This document shows positions 9,306 to 17,945 of a stretch of 64,000 nucleotides of DNA, piece by piece. The stretch is from Paenibacillus sp. E222 (GTDB lineage: Bacteria; Bacillota; Bacilli; Paenibacillales; Paenibacillaceae): the NCBI RefSeq assembly GCF_013401555.1, contig NZ_CP058552.1, positions 6,572,001-6,636,000 on the forward strand, given 5' to 3'. The position numbers and the translations under genes were made by a program. Under the pieces are notes generated by a model. That model saw nothing but the letters and a program-made list of their open reading frames with translations. It searched no databases and had not been told where the DNA came from. The first letter of the stretch is position 1. Every line of letters starts with the position of its first letter.

Positions 9306-9600
9306 CAAAAAACACCCGTCCCGGCAAAGGGACGAGTGTTGTATACTCTCGTGGTTCCACCCTAATTCAGCTGCTCATCCATATTGGAAGTACAGCCCTC
9401 ATTGGCATGACGGTAACGGGCATGACCCGGCATATCCTTACTCATGGATGACTACCTGTATATATAGAGGTGATCTTTATATCCATTTTCAAAACTGCAG
9501 CTCCAAAGGGGTAAACCAAACGTGGCATCCGGAGGAAATTTCAGCCTGGTTCCCTCTCTCTGCACCGACCGTACGTGTGGTTCTTGTCTTTGTCAACGCT
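9306..9600 (-). promoter_or_regulatory. T-box leader of thrS
   Basis: The minus strand has the T-box signature AGGGTGGAACCACG (about 9364-9351). A terminator hairpin follows, AACACTCGTCCC with GGGACGGGTGTT (9311-9340) and a T-run. Upstream, the Stem I sequence runs from about 9600. A likely specifier ACC (Thr) lies at 9512-9510 within TTTACCCCTTTGGAG. Uncharged tRNA-Thr would favour the antiterminator and let thrS be read. The T-box and terminator are clear; the specifier is my reading of the leader and was not folded by computer. Confidence 0.92.
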
Positions 9601-9639
9601 TTTGCTTATTGTTCCATAACAACTCAAATAAATCATGGA

Positions 9640-10584
9640 TCAACAGTTATTATAATTGCCAAGATCACTTGCGTCAAGACCTGTCAACAACCCGGAGCGC
9701 AGCACTTCACACTCGGGGCAATGATGGCATAATTGCACCTTGTCCTCAAAGATCTGACGGATTGTAGAGATAATTGGCAGATCTGGCGTGCGCGTATGCA
9801 GCATGACTTTTTCAGGCGAGATGGAGATCAGTGTACTCACAATCATATCTTCGATATCCATTTCCAATTCAAGTCCTGGCATCTCCACAACGACCTGTTC
9901 ATCCTTTTGAACGGGCAGCACATTAAGCGCAGCATCCAATACCTGAAATTCATGCAATCCTTTGTGTATCAAATGCACAAGAGGTACTTTCGCCTCCTGA
10001 AAAAACACAAAATACTTGAGCAGCCCCATAAACTCTTCATATTGACGATCCATCCAGAATTCATCCAACGCATATTCTACCAACTCATGAAGTTCCTGTT
10101 TATACTGCCGAATCCGGAAATTAAGAATACCTTCAAGGTGAAAAAAATGAACTTCCTCCAAATCCTGCTTCAATCCATTGGCCAAAGTGGTACGGCGACG
10201 CTCGCGCAGTCCTGGCTGATCCAAGTCCCCATTGAATAACAAAGGCATGCATATCCGGTTTACCTTCTCCACCTCATGTTCATCCATGACTGAGCAGGCC
10301 TTGGAGATCATCTCTTCCACCATAATACGTTCACGTGTATCCATGATGTAATCTGCAAGTCCCGTGGCCAGCAAATCACTGATCTGAGGCAGCCACTGCT
10401 GGAAGTCAGCGTGATTCTCATTGCCTCTGCATACCCAGGCCGCTCTTCCGTCATTATGTTTGAAGGTGAGCCGAAATCCTCTTTTGCTTATATGTAAACC
10501 TTTGGTTTTTTCCTTCACACAACGATAAAATTGATCCGCTTCCTCCTGCCCTGATACATCGGTCCATACGGCGAACAGTTCCAT
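9640..10584 (-). CDS. ytxC: Putative sporulation protein YtxC
   Basis: A 314-residue soluble protein of the YtxC family, whose biochemical role is unknown. No membrane helix or nucleotide-binding motif is visible. The C-terminus ends in a cysteine-containing stretch, LCHHCPECEVL, which could bind metal. In Bacillus subtilis ytxC also lies next to thrS, which supports the name. The start is ATG 10584 with AAGGAG eight bases before it; an in-frame GTG at 10593 overlaps that site and is unlikely. No terminator separates it from the thrS leader. Confidence 0.82.
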   Translation of the reverse strand: MELFAVWTDVSGQEEADQFYRCVKEKTKGLHISKRGFRLTFKHNDGRAAWVCRGNENHADFQQWLPQISDLLATGLADYIMDTRERIMVEEMISKACSVMDEHEVEKVNRICMPLLFNGDLDQPGLRERRRTTLANGLKQDLEEVHFFHLEGILNFRIRQYKQELHELVEYALDEFWMDRQYEEFMGLLKYFVFFQEAKVPLVHLIHKGLHEFQVLDAALNVLPVQKDEQVVVEMPGLELEMDIEDMIVSTLISISPEKVMLHTRTPDLPIISTIRQIFEDKVQLCHHCPECEVLRSGLLTGLDASDLGNYNNC

Positions 10585-10763
10585 AAGAATCACTCCTTTC
10601 CTTCCTGTTCAAAGTATATGGCAAGGCCGATAGGGATATACGAAGCGGATTGATGGAAAGCGTGTCATGATTTCTCAGTATATTATCAATCCGTTTGGAG
10701 TTAAGACAAAAATGTGTTATTATTTTTATAACAGTATGTTTCACGGAAAAGGGGGAAGCCAAA

Positions 10764-11168
10764 ATGAGACAACAACCAAGAATACTCCGTTACGCCTTTA
10801 TTATCATTTTGTGCGTATTCCAAGCGTTGTCCTTCCCAATTCCGATGCAGTCGGAATCCGCTGTCGAGGTAACCGTTGAGACAACTTCCAACAAGGAAGT
10901 GCTTGTCCACACATTGGAGTCTCAGCAGAAACCTGCCATTCGCAAATACCCACAAGTCATGTCGAAGTTGATTGCGGTCACGCATAACAAACCTGTCTTT
11001 CTTGTGCTCGCTTTGTTGCTAATGCTGCGAATTCCTACACCGCGTCTACCCTTTAAACCGTTGATTTGTCTGTTTAAACGCAGATTATTTCTGCTACCTA
11101 TCAAATTCACCAGTATGTATGTATCTCCCACCCCTATAGCACCAAATTACGTGAACGCTCTTAACTAG
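10764..11168 (+). CDS. Hypothetical small membrane or exported protein
   Basis: A 134-residue protein that I do not recognise. It starts MRQQPRILRYAFIIILCVFQ, a likely signal peptide or anchor (about 9-27), followed by a polar stretch rich in Val, Glu and Thr. A second hydrophobic segment lies at about 78-95, and the tail is basic and Pro-rich. AGGGGGAAG precedes ATG 10764. It is divergent from ytxC and followed by about 310 bases before khtT. No catalytic motif is visible. A real gene is likely because of the strong ribosome binding site and the sensible topology. Confidence 0.55.
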   Translation: MRQQPRILRYAFIIILCVFQALSFPIPMQSESAVEVTVETTSNKEVLVHTLESQQKPAIRKYPQVMSKLIAVTHNKPVFLVLALLLMLRIPTPRLPFKPLICLFKRRLFLLPIKFTSMYVSPTPIAPNYVNALN

Positions 11169-11479
11169 CCGTTACACCGTATTTTAGGTTGCTTTGCATG
11201 GAGACACCTCTGTCTGAAAGACGGTGTGCTTGTGCATAACTTATAACCCTATTAGCAAATGTTAGATATCGATCAGCCTCATTGGCAACACCTATTTGTT
11301 AACGTCTATTTTGTTATCCCCATTTTCATTAAAAATTCACAACACAAGGCTGTGTGTCAGGAGTCCCTGGCTCTGTTTACCCGCATCATTTAATGTTCCT
11401 ACAAGCAGCAGATCATTCTATTTTCGGGAAATAAGCCTGTCTTCTGTGGCCAGCCCTCAATTTAAGGAGGCTACTATCC
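11169..11479 (+). other. Intergenic region before khtT
   Basis: 311 bases without a gene. It holds small inverted repeats (ACACAAGGCTGTGTGT near 11340 and CAGGAGTCCCTG just after) but no T-run. I looked for a c-di-AMP (ydaO) riboswitch because potassium genes follow, and did not find its conserved cores. AAGGAGG before the khtT start is clear. Confidence 0.4.
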
Positions 11480-11974
11480 ATGGATGTACGCGAAACAGAT
11501 TTGCCGGGAATCGGCAAGAAATTTCAGATTGAAACGAGCAGTGGAGATAAAATTATTGTCATTATTCACGATGACGGTCGCCGTGAAATGTACCATTTTG
11601 AGTACGATGATCCAGACCAAAGCATCTCCATGATTACGCTGGATGACTATGAAGCAAGACAGATTGCTGCCATCGTTGGTGGTTTAACCTATAAGCCAAA
11701 GCAGCTTGAAAATATTGAAGTAACGTTTGACGATCTGATTATCGAATGGTACAAAATCGAGCCATCCTACGGATGTATCGGTAAATCTATTGGTGAACTG
11801 GACGTACGTCAAAACTCAGGGGCAACGGTTATTGCCGTTGTAGAGAAGAATCACAAAAAACATATCAGCCCCGGTCCGGAGGTCGTGATTAGTGCAGAGT
11901 CCACGGTAGTAGCCGTTGGCGAACGCAATCAGCAGAAGCTATTCAAATCCCTCCTCCTGACCGGAAGGGGGTGA
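11480..11974 (+). CDS. khtT: KhtT-type regulatory subunit of K+/H+ antiporter
   Basis: A 164-residue cytoplasmic protein with an N-terminal domain (about 1-75) and a C-terminal RCK_C/TrkA-C domain (about 80-160). The C domain includes [21 protein letters not shown] and [20 protein letters not shown]. In Bacillus, KhtT binds the cytoplasmic face of KhtU and gates potassium efflux; its RCK_C domain binds c-di-AMP. AAGGAGG precedes ATG 11480. khtU follows after four bases, so the two are co-translated. The small khtS of Bacillus is not visible upstream. Confidence 0.9.
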   Translation: MDVRETDLPGIGKKFQIETSSGDKIIVIIHDDGRREMYHFEYDDPDQSISMITLDDYEARQIAAIVGGLTYKPKQLENIEVTFDDLIIEWYKIEPSYGCIGKSIGELDVRQNSGATVIAVVEKNHKKHISPGPEVVISAESTVVAVGERNQQKLFKSLLLTGRG

Positions 11975-11978
11975 GTCG

Positions 11979-13217
11979 ATGGATCATCTGATATTCGAAG
12001 TGGGTCTGGCACTTGTGCTCATTGCAGCAGCCGGACTCTTATCCGCAAAACTGAGATTTTCGGTCGTTCCATTTTACATCCTGATCGGGATGGCCGTTGG
12101 ACCTCATGCCATGAAGATCTGGCATCTGGACTTCCGTTTCATTGAAAGTCAGCCGTTTATTGAGTTTATGGGCCGAATTGGTATTCTGTTCCTGCTCTTC
12201 TATCTTGGGCTGGAATTCTCGGTTGGTCGTTTGATCAAATCGGGTAAATCCATTGCCGTCGGCGGTTCCATCTATATCGGAATTAACTTCACACTGGGAT
12301 TGATTTTTGGTTTTGCTTCCGGTTTCCCAGCCGCCGAAGCTCTAGTCATTGCCGGAATTACCACCATTTCATCCAGTGCCATCGTCGCCAAAGTACTCGT
12401 TGATCTGAAACGAACAGCGAATCCGGAGACGGAAATGATTCTCGGAATTATCATGTTTGAAGATGTGTTTCTCGCTGTATATATCTCCATCTTGTCTGGA
12501 CTTGTGCTCAGTGATTCATCCTCCATCGGAGGTGTCATTGTATCGGCACTCATCGCGCTTGGATTCATGCTCATTGTCATCATTCTTGGACGCAAAGCTA
12601 CACCACTGCTCAACAAATTGCTCAAGATTCGCTCTAATGAGTTGTTCTCACTTGTGATTTTCGGTGCATTGTTCCTCGTTGCCGGATTCTCCGAAACCAT
12701 TCACGTCGCCGAAGCGATTGGCGCCTTGCTTGTTGGTTTGGTGTTGGCTGAAACGGAACATGCAAAACGGATTGAGCACTTGATCCTGCCATTCCGTGAT
12801 TTCTTCGGAGCTGTCTTCTTCTTCAGCTTTGGATTGTCCATCGATCCGTTGTCTCTTGGCGGCGAAGCTGTATGGCTTGCTTTGATCGCAGTTGTGCTCA
12901 CCCTATTCGGAAACTTCCTTGCAGGCATGCTCGCTGGGCGCAGTGCAGGATTATCACCAAAAGCTTCAGCCAATATCGGTTTGACTATTGTGTCACGTGG
13001 TGAATTCTCCATCATTATGGCCAACATGGGTAAAGCCGGAGGACTTCTCCCGCTGCTGCAACCATTCGCCGCCTTATATGTACTCATTCTGGCGATCCTT
13101 GGACCGTTATTAACCAAAGAGTCCAAACACGTGTTCAGATTATTGGATAAAATATTCAAGTTCAAAGATCCTCGGAAAAAGAAAGAAGAGCCGAAGGTTC
13201 TGCAGAAAGAAGGATAA
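11979..13217 (+). CDS. khtU: KhtU-type CPA2 potassium/proton antiporter
   Basis: A 412-residue membrane protein of the monovalent cation:proton antiporter-2 family with 11-13 predicted helices and a short basic tail (about 385-412). Typical family stretches are LFYLGLEFSVGRL, TTISSSAIVAKVL and the buried aspartate region in MFEDVFLAVYISI. It would release K+ in exchange for H+ and protect against alkaline or osmotic imbalance. GGAAGGGGG before ATG 11979 overlaps the end of khtT. Unlike KefB/C, the N-terminal membrane unit has no fused TrkA-N domain; regulation is by the separate KhtT. Confidence 0.92.
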   Translation: MDHLIFEVGLALVLIAAAGLLSAKLRFSVVPFYILIGMAVGPHAMKIWHLDFRFIESQPFIEFMGRIGILFLLFYLGLEFSVGRLIKSGKSIAVGGSIYIGINFTLGLIFGFASGFPAAEALVIAGITTISSSAIVAKVLVDLKRTANPETEMILGIIMFEDVFLAVYISILSGLVLSDSSSIGGVIVSALIALGFMLIVIILGRKATPLLNKLLKIRSNELFSLVIFGALFLVAGFSETIHVAEAIGALLVGLVLAETEHAKRIEHLILPFRDFFGAVFFFSFGLSIDPLSLGGEAVWLALIAVVLTLFGNFLAGMLAGRSAGLSPKASANIGLTIVSRGEFSIIMANMGKAGGLLPLLQPFAALYVLILAILGPLLTKESKHVFRLLDKIFKFKDPRKKKEEPKVLQKEG

Positions 13218-13222
13218 CCCCC

Positions 13223-13243
13223 TTGTCTGTTCAGAACAGACAA
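13223..13243. repeat. Perfect hairpin between khtU and the YitT gene
   Basis: TTGTCTGTT, loop CAG, AACAGACAA: nine base pairs without mismatch, six bases after the khtU stop. No T-run follows, so it is not a standard terminator. It could stabilise the 3' end or be an operator. Confidence 0.5.
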
Positions 13244-13329
13244 CGTATCGTAATCGCGGCTCTACCGCCGATCTTTCTGTGATTAACCCAGGGAGAATGG
13301 CACGAAAGCCGCACAAAGGAGGATGACCT

Positions 13330-14235
13330 ATGAAAGCACCTCTGATATCGGCTAATCCAGTGCCACAAACCGCCAAGCCCAGACTAACATCTACCCGTCG
13401 CCTGTTGAATTTATTGTTTGTAATAGCGGGTGGAATTCTCGCCTCCGTGGGACTTGAGTTGTTTCTACATCCCAATAAGATCATTATTGGAGGCATTACG
13501 GGCATCTCTTCGTTGTTCGCCCACTGGACCGAGATGAGAATTGGTTTATTCCTGTTCTTGTTCAACGTTCCGTTTATTTTTCTGTCCTATAGACTCGTGC
13601 AAAAGAAATTCGTACTGGTCACTGTTCTGGGTTTGGTTGTCTTTTCGATTGGTGCCATTGTGCTTCATCCCATGCCGCCGCTTGTCGAGCACCCGCTGGC
13701 TGCCGCCATATTTGGCGGATTATGTCTAGGCCTAGGAATCGGTCTAGTCGTGCGGTATGGTGGGACACTGGATACGCTGGAAATCGGTGATCCGTCCTCC
13801 CGTCCACCTGAACGTGTGTTTAGCGGGAAACGGATGCTTATCGAAAAAATAATCATGCTGCTCAACTTGCTGATTCTAACCGCTGCTGGTGTTGTCTTCG
13901 GTTGGGATCAAGCGATGTACTCGGTAATTGCTTATCTCATTGCATATGAAATGGTGTATATTGCATTCCGCGGATTCACAGCTAAGCGCAAAATATGTAT
14001 TTTAACCACACAAAGTGCTCAAGTTGAAAAAGTAATCCGTAAACGGCTGCGCCGTGAACCTCGAACATTGGATGTTTCAACGGATTCAGGGCACGCTGCT
14101 GTCGCTGAAGGTTGGATCCAACACGTACCGGGAGCACTCTACTATGAGATTCATTTCCTCGAAATGATCTGGCTCAAATCCATTGTGCGTCATATTGATC
14201 CACATGCTGGTATTGTGACGAACCCGGAAAAATAA
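13330..14235 (+). CDS. YitT-family membrane protein (DUF2179)
   Basis: A 301-residue membrane protein. Five or six helices occupy about 25-205, including the family stretch FLHPNKIIIGGITGISSL. A soluble C-terminal DUF2179 domain follows (about 215-295). Members of this family (YitT, YpjC, YqfU, YvjA) are of unknown transport function. AAAGGAGG precedes ATG 13330. It is 112 bases after khtU on the same strand and could be read together with it. A strong terminator follows at 14262. Confidence 0.88.
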   Translation: MKAPLISANPVPQTAKPRLTSTRRLLNLLFVIAGGILASVGLELFLHPNKIIIGGITGISSLFAHWTEMRIGLFLFLFNVPFIFLSYRLVQKKFVLVTVLGLVVFSIGAIVLHPMPPLVEHPLAAAIFGGLCLGLGIGLVVRYGGTLDTLEIGDPSSRPPERVFSGKRMLIEKIIMLLNLLILTAAGVVFGWDQAMYSVIAYLIAYEMVYIAFRGFTAKRKICILTTQSAQVEKVIRKRLRREPRTLDVSTDSGHAAVAEGWIQHVPGALYYEIHFLEMIWLKSIVRHIDPHAGIVTNPEK

Positions 14236-14261
14236 TCAAAATTCCTATAGGCTAGGCAAAT

Positions 14262-14321
14262 AAAAACTCTCTCTGATTCCTATGGATGTTAACCATTCAT
14301 TCTGAATCAGGGAGAGTTTTT
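14262..14321. terminator. Bidirectional terminator, YitT gene and dehydrogenase gene
   Basis: Arms AAAACTCTCTCTGATTC and GAATCAGGGAGAGTTTT pair over 17 positions with T-runs on both strands. It lies between convergent genes. Confidence 0.9.
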
Positions 14322-14333
14322 CATTTATTCTTT

Positions 14334-15347
14334 TTATAAATCTACTATTGCTTTCACTACATGCGAATCCGGTTGTAACCAGGTTTCGATCGAATCAGGC
14401 AATTGATCAAAACTCGCCCGGTGTGTAACGTAGCCATCCATGTTCAACTTCTTCTCCCGCAAGATCGACATGACCTGCTCAAAATCTTCCCTCGTGGCGT
14501 TCCGGCTGCCCAGAATGCTCATCTCCCGCTTGTGAAAGTCTGGGTCATGAAAGGAAATATCGGCTTTGACCAGTCCAACAAAGATTAATTGTCCACCATG
14601 AGCCACATAATGGATGGCATCATTCATTGAATGCATGTTTCCTGTTGCATCAAAGACAGCCGTCGCATAGTCCCCATCCGTAATTTCAGCAACTTGCTGT
14701 ACCGCTTGTTCATCGGCCTGAACCATAGCATCCACGCCCGCCCACGTGCGGCTCAGTTCCAGCCTGTCCAGATTCCGGTCAATGGCAATGACCCGAGCAC
14801 CCGCCTGTTTGGCAAAAGCCATCACACCCAGGCCAATCGGTCCGGCTCCAATGACCACAACCTGATCTCCAGGCCTTAGGGCTGCTCTTCTGACCGCATG
14901 AGCACCAATACTGAGCGGTTCTACCATCGCGGTTTCATCCAGTGTAAGTCCGTCGGCTTGGATCAGATGGGAGACGGGTACAACAATCTTCTCTCGCATG
15001 CCGCCGTCCACATGCACGCCCATCACCTGCATGGATACACAACAATTTGTTTTCCCTGATCGACAAGCGATACAATGACCACAATGCAAATATGGAATAA
15101 TGCTAACCTGATCTCCCGCCTTCAGCCCCGCTTCATTGGCCCCGATCTCTTCAATAATCCCTGCAAGTTCATGACCCAGTACACGGGGATAAGTGAAAAA
15201 GGGCTGATTACCTTTGTAGGCATGCAAATCTGTTCCACAGATTCCAATTCGGCGGATGGTTACCAGCGCCTGATTCTCGGTTCTTTCGGGTTCTGCTATG
15301 TCTCGCAACGCCAAACGATTTATTTCTTCACATATAACAGCTCTCAT
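14334..15347 (-). CDS. Zinc-dependent sugar/polyol dehydrogenase (MDR family)
   Basis: A 337-residue medium-chain dehydrogenase. Catalytic zinc ligands are C37 (GICGTD), H59 and E60 (GHE). The structural zinc site is C89, C92, C95 and C103. The Rossmann motif GAGPIGLGVM is at about 167-176. The nearest family members are L-galactonate/L-idonate or sorbitol-type dehydrogenases. Its start overlaps the stop of the aldo/keto reductase by four bases, so the two are co-translated and probably act in sequence on one sugar. NAD(P) preference and the real substrate cannot be read from the sequence. Confidence 0.88.
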   Translation of the reverse strand: MRAVICEEINRLALRDIAEPERTENQALVTIRRIGICGTDLHAYKGNQPFFTYPRVLGHELAGIIEEIGANEAGLKAGDQVSIIPYLHCGHCIACRSGKTNCCVSMQVMGVHVDGGMREKIVVPVSHLIQADGLTLDETAMVEPLSIGAHAVRRAALRPGDQVVVIGAGPIGLGVMAFAKQAGARVIAIDRNLDRLELSRTWAGVDAMVQADEQAVQQVAEITDGDYATAVFDATGNMHSMNDAIHYVAHGGQLIFVGLVKADISFHDPDFHKREMSILGSRNATREDFEQVMSILREKKLNMDGYVTHRASFDQLPDSIETWLQPDSHVVKAIVDL

Positions 15348-16321
15348 TCCTGTTCCCCCTTCAATGATGCTTGTTGCTTAAAGTGATGTTCATTGTTATA
15401 TTCAGGGCGGCCGCTGGCCCAGCTCTCATTATGAATTGGAGCGAGAATACGCAGCACTTCTGATAACAGTTCCTGGTCCAGCGGTTCATCAATCCAGGCT
15501 GCATTGTTGCGGATATTATGTTCACTTGCACTGCTGACCAGTGTTGTTGGAATCCGTTCATTAGCTGTTGCAAACTGTACGGCAAGCTTCGCAATATCCG
15601 TTCCCTGTTCCGCACAGAACCGTGCTGCTTGCAGACAGACCTGCTTCACACGATCATCTGCCGGGTGCCAGGCAGGAGTACCTCTTGTGCTTAATAAGCC
15701 CATAGAAAGAGGCGAAGCATTCACAAGGCCAATCTCTTTCTTTTCCAAAAGGGGCAATAAGGACAGCAGTGAAGTGTCATTCAATGCGTAATGGCAATAG
15801 GAAATGATGGCGTCAGCATCAATCTGTGGCAATACCTTTTCGAATAACGGCAGCGGCAATCCACAAATTCCTGCATGGCGAATGACTCCCTGCTCTTTCA
15901 GGCGCAGCAAGGTTGGGAAAGCTTCTTCAATAATAATATCGGCCGGGACAAACTCAATGTCATGCAAGAACAGGATGTCGATATAGTCGGTATGCAGTCG
16001 ATCCAGACTCTCTTGGACACTATCATGTATCCGCTTACGCGAAAAATCAAATGTATTCTCCCCATAACGTCCAGCCTTGGTCGACAGCGTAAACGAGCTG
16101 CGTGGCAAACTGCGGATGGCTTCTCCAAGTACGATCTCGGCTTTCGTTAATCCATAATAAGGCGAAACATCTATATAGTTCATCCCTGCATCTACAGCGG
16201 CGTGAACCGTACGAATCCCCTCACCTCGATCAATATCACGAAATACCGAACCTAGAGAGGATGCTCCAAAGCTCAGTACAGGTACTTCCAGTCCCGTCTT
16301 GCCAAGTCTTCTTGTTTTCAT
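15344..16321 (-). CDS. Aldo/keto reductase (L-galactose/L-fucose dehydrogenase-like)
   Basis: A 325-residue TIM-barrel oxidoreductase. The catalytic tetrad is D51, Y56, K82 (STKAGRY) and H120 (LFLHDIEF). The sequence pattern resembles the plant L-galactose dehydrogenase and bacterial L-fucose dehydrogenase group rather than the general stress AKRs. ATG 16321 is preferred to an in-frame upstream start because GGAAGGGG lies just before it. The zinc dehydrogenase gene overlaps its end. Together they suggest oxidation of a deoxy- or hexose sugar to the lactone or acid and a further oxidation; this is inference. Confidence 0.87.
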   Translation of the reverse strand: MKTRRLGKTGLEVPVLSFGASSLGSVFRDIDRGEGIRTVHAAVDAGMNYIDVSPYYGLTKAEIVLGEAIRSLPRSSFTLSTKAGRYGENTFDFSRKRIHDSVQESLDRLHTDYIDILFLHDIEFVPADIIIEEAFPTLLRLKEQGVIRHAGICGLPLPLFEKVLPQIDADAIISYCHYALNDTSLLSLLPLLEKKEIGLVNASPLSMGLLSTRGTPAWHPADDRVKQVCLQAARFCAEQGTDIAKLAVQFATANERIPTTLVSSASEHNIRNNAAWIDEPLDQELLSEVLRILAPIHNESWASGRPEYNNEHHFKQQASLKGEQE

Positions 16322-16460
16322 ATGCCTGCCCCTTCCCAGCATGTCTGCTTACTCACTTGTCCTTTCATTGTAACAGTTGAATTTCAAACTAAAATATCGC
16401 CAAATGCGTAATATGTACTGTTTGATGATCTATGAATAAACGTGGTTGTGAAGTGAAATT

Positions 16461-16503
16461 AAAAAGTCCGCCGATTCCCCTCATAAAGAGTAATCAACGG
16501 ACT
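16461..16503 (-). terminator. Terminator of mqnC
   Basis: AGTCCG...CGGACT stem with further inner pairing, then TTTTTAATTT on the minus strand. It begins about 60 bases after the mqnC stop. Confidence 0.75.
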
Positions 16504-16565
16504 CATATCCCAACTGAATAAATGATCCTATCAAATCAATTCATCAGCGTGATGTATTATAAATA

Positions 16566-17702
16566 TTAGTTCTGCATTACAAAATCTTGTTGAATGGCAT
16601 TATTCTCATCAAACGTCCGCAGAATGTCATATCTTGTGTTACGCTGTGCCGGAATATAACCGGACTCCCGAATCAGTTGCGTAATGGAGCCAATATTGAC
16701 TTTGTAAGTTGCGCCTGCAGCCGATACCACGTTCTCTTCAATCATGGTGCTACCAAAGTCGTTGCAGCCAAATTCAAGTGATTTTTTGCCGATTTCAGGT
16801 CCCATCGTTACCCATGAGGATTGAATGTTTTTGATGTTGTCCAATACCAGTCGACTGATCGCTACCGTCTTCAGGTACTCTTCAGGCGTCTGACGCTCCA
16901 GCTTCAGATTTGTATTATCCGGTTGGAATGTCCAAGGAATAAACGCCAGGAATCCTTCGGAATCATACTTGTTCGCAATGCACTCATCCTGAGCTTCACG
17001 TACACGGAGCAGATGCAGTGCGCGCTCTTCCATCGTTTCACCAAGGCCGATAACCATCGTTGCCGTTGTGTTCATACCGATACGGTGAGCTGTCTGCATA
17101 ACGTCCATCCAATCGCGCCATGAACCTTTCAAACGGCTGATTTTGCGGCGTGTACGGTCATCCAGGATTTCCGCACCACCACCAGGCAGGGAATCCAGTC
17201 CCGCTTCGTGAATTGCACGTACAACCTCTTCCAGAGTGAGACCGTCGGATACTTCGACCATTTTCATAATTTCGGCTGGTGAGAAGGAGTGCATCGTAAT
17301 GTTAGGGAAACGCTCCTTGATCGCTTTGAGCAGGTCAGTGTAATAGCTAAACGGCAGATTCGGATTCGTTCCGCCTTGCATCAAAATCTCGGTACCGTTC
17401 ACGTCTTCGGTTTCTTGAATCTTCTGGAAAATAACTTCATCGGGAAGTACATATCCTTCGTCAGAGCCAGGTCTGCGGTAGAAAGCACAAAAACGGCAGT
17501 ACACATCACACACGTTCGTGTAGTTGACGTTACGCCCAATTACAAATGTTCTGTATGGTTCGGGGTGCATGCGTTTTACAATCACATTGGCGGCGGCCCC
17601 GATTTTGTCTACTTCATTCGATTCAAACAGCTGAATCGTGTCTTCCAAGTCCAAACGTTCGCCCCGAAGGGCTTTATCTAAGATACGGTCTACCGTACTC
17701 AT
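16566..17702 (-). CDS. mqnC: Cyclic dehypoxanthine futalosine synthase MqnC
   Basis: A 378-residue radical SAM enzyme of the futalosine route to menaquinone. The cluster-binding motif is C65, C69 and C72 in NVCDVYCRFCAFYR. MqnC cyclises dehypoxanthine futalosine. The neighbouring families MqnE and CofH/CofG share the fold, but the length and the phrases GRNVNYTNVCDVYCRFCAFY and LPGGGAEILDDRTR fit MqnC. ATG 17702 has GGGAGGC upstream; the in-frame extension to 17762 lacks one. It is a single-gene unit, and the other mqn genes are not in the window. Confidence 0.92.
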   Translation of the reverse strand: MSTVDRILDKALRGERLDLEDTIQLFESNEVDKIGAAANVIVKRMHPEPYRTFVIGRNVNYTNVCDVYCRFCAFYRRPGSDEGYVLPDEVIFQKIQETEDVNGTEILMQGGTNPNLPFSYYTDLLKAIKERFPNITMHSFSPAEIMKMVEVSDGLTLEEVVRAIHEAGLDSLPGGGAEILDDRTRRKISRLKGSWRDWMDVMQTAHRIGMNTTATMVIGLGETMEERALHLLRVREAQDECIANKYDSEGFLAFIPWTFQPDNTNLKLERQTPEEYLKTVAISRLVLDNIKNIQSSWVTMGPEIGKKSLEFGCNDFGSTMIEENVVSAAGATYKVNIGSITQLIRESGYIPAQRNTRYDILRTFDENNAIQQDFVMQN

Positions 17703-17830
17703 CGTAAAAAAGCCTCCCTCATGAAGAGAAAATAGTATCACGATCCGTCCCAACTTGTTCATATAGATGAAAGTTTTGGTGGCAACATCGCATTTCTGTA
17801 CTCCACATATCGTAACACAGGTTACATGTG

Positions 17831-17859
17831 AAAAAAAGCACCTTATGAGCAGGTGCTTT
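17831..17859 (-). terminator. Terminator of the met operon
   Basis: AAAGCACCT and AGGTGCTTT with a seven-base loop and a long T-run on the minus strand, about 85 bases after the metC stop. Confidence 0.85.
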
Positions 17860-17945
17860 AAAAATTAATAAAAATGTTTACATATGCCATCTATTTCATT
17901 TCTTTTTCAGCAGGCTATAACACCCGTATTTCACTACTGTCGATT

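Noticed and set aside
11169..11479. Possible c-di-AMP (ydaO) riboswitch before khtT
   Set aside because: None of its conserved cores could be found; only short hairpins are present.
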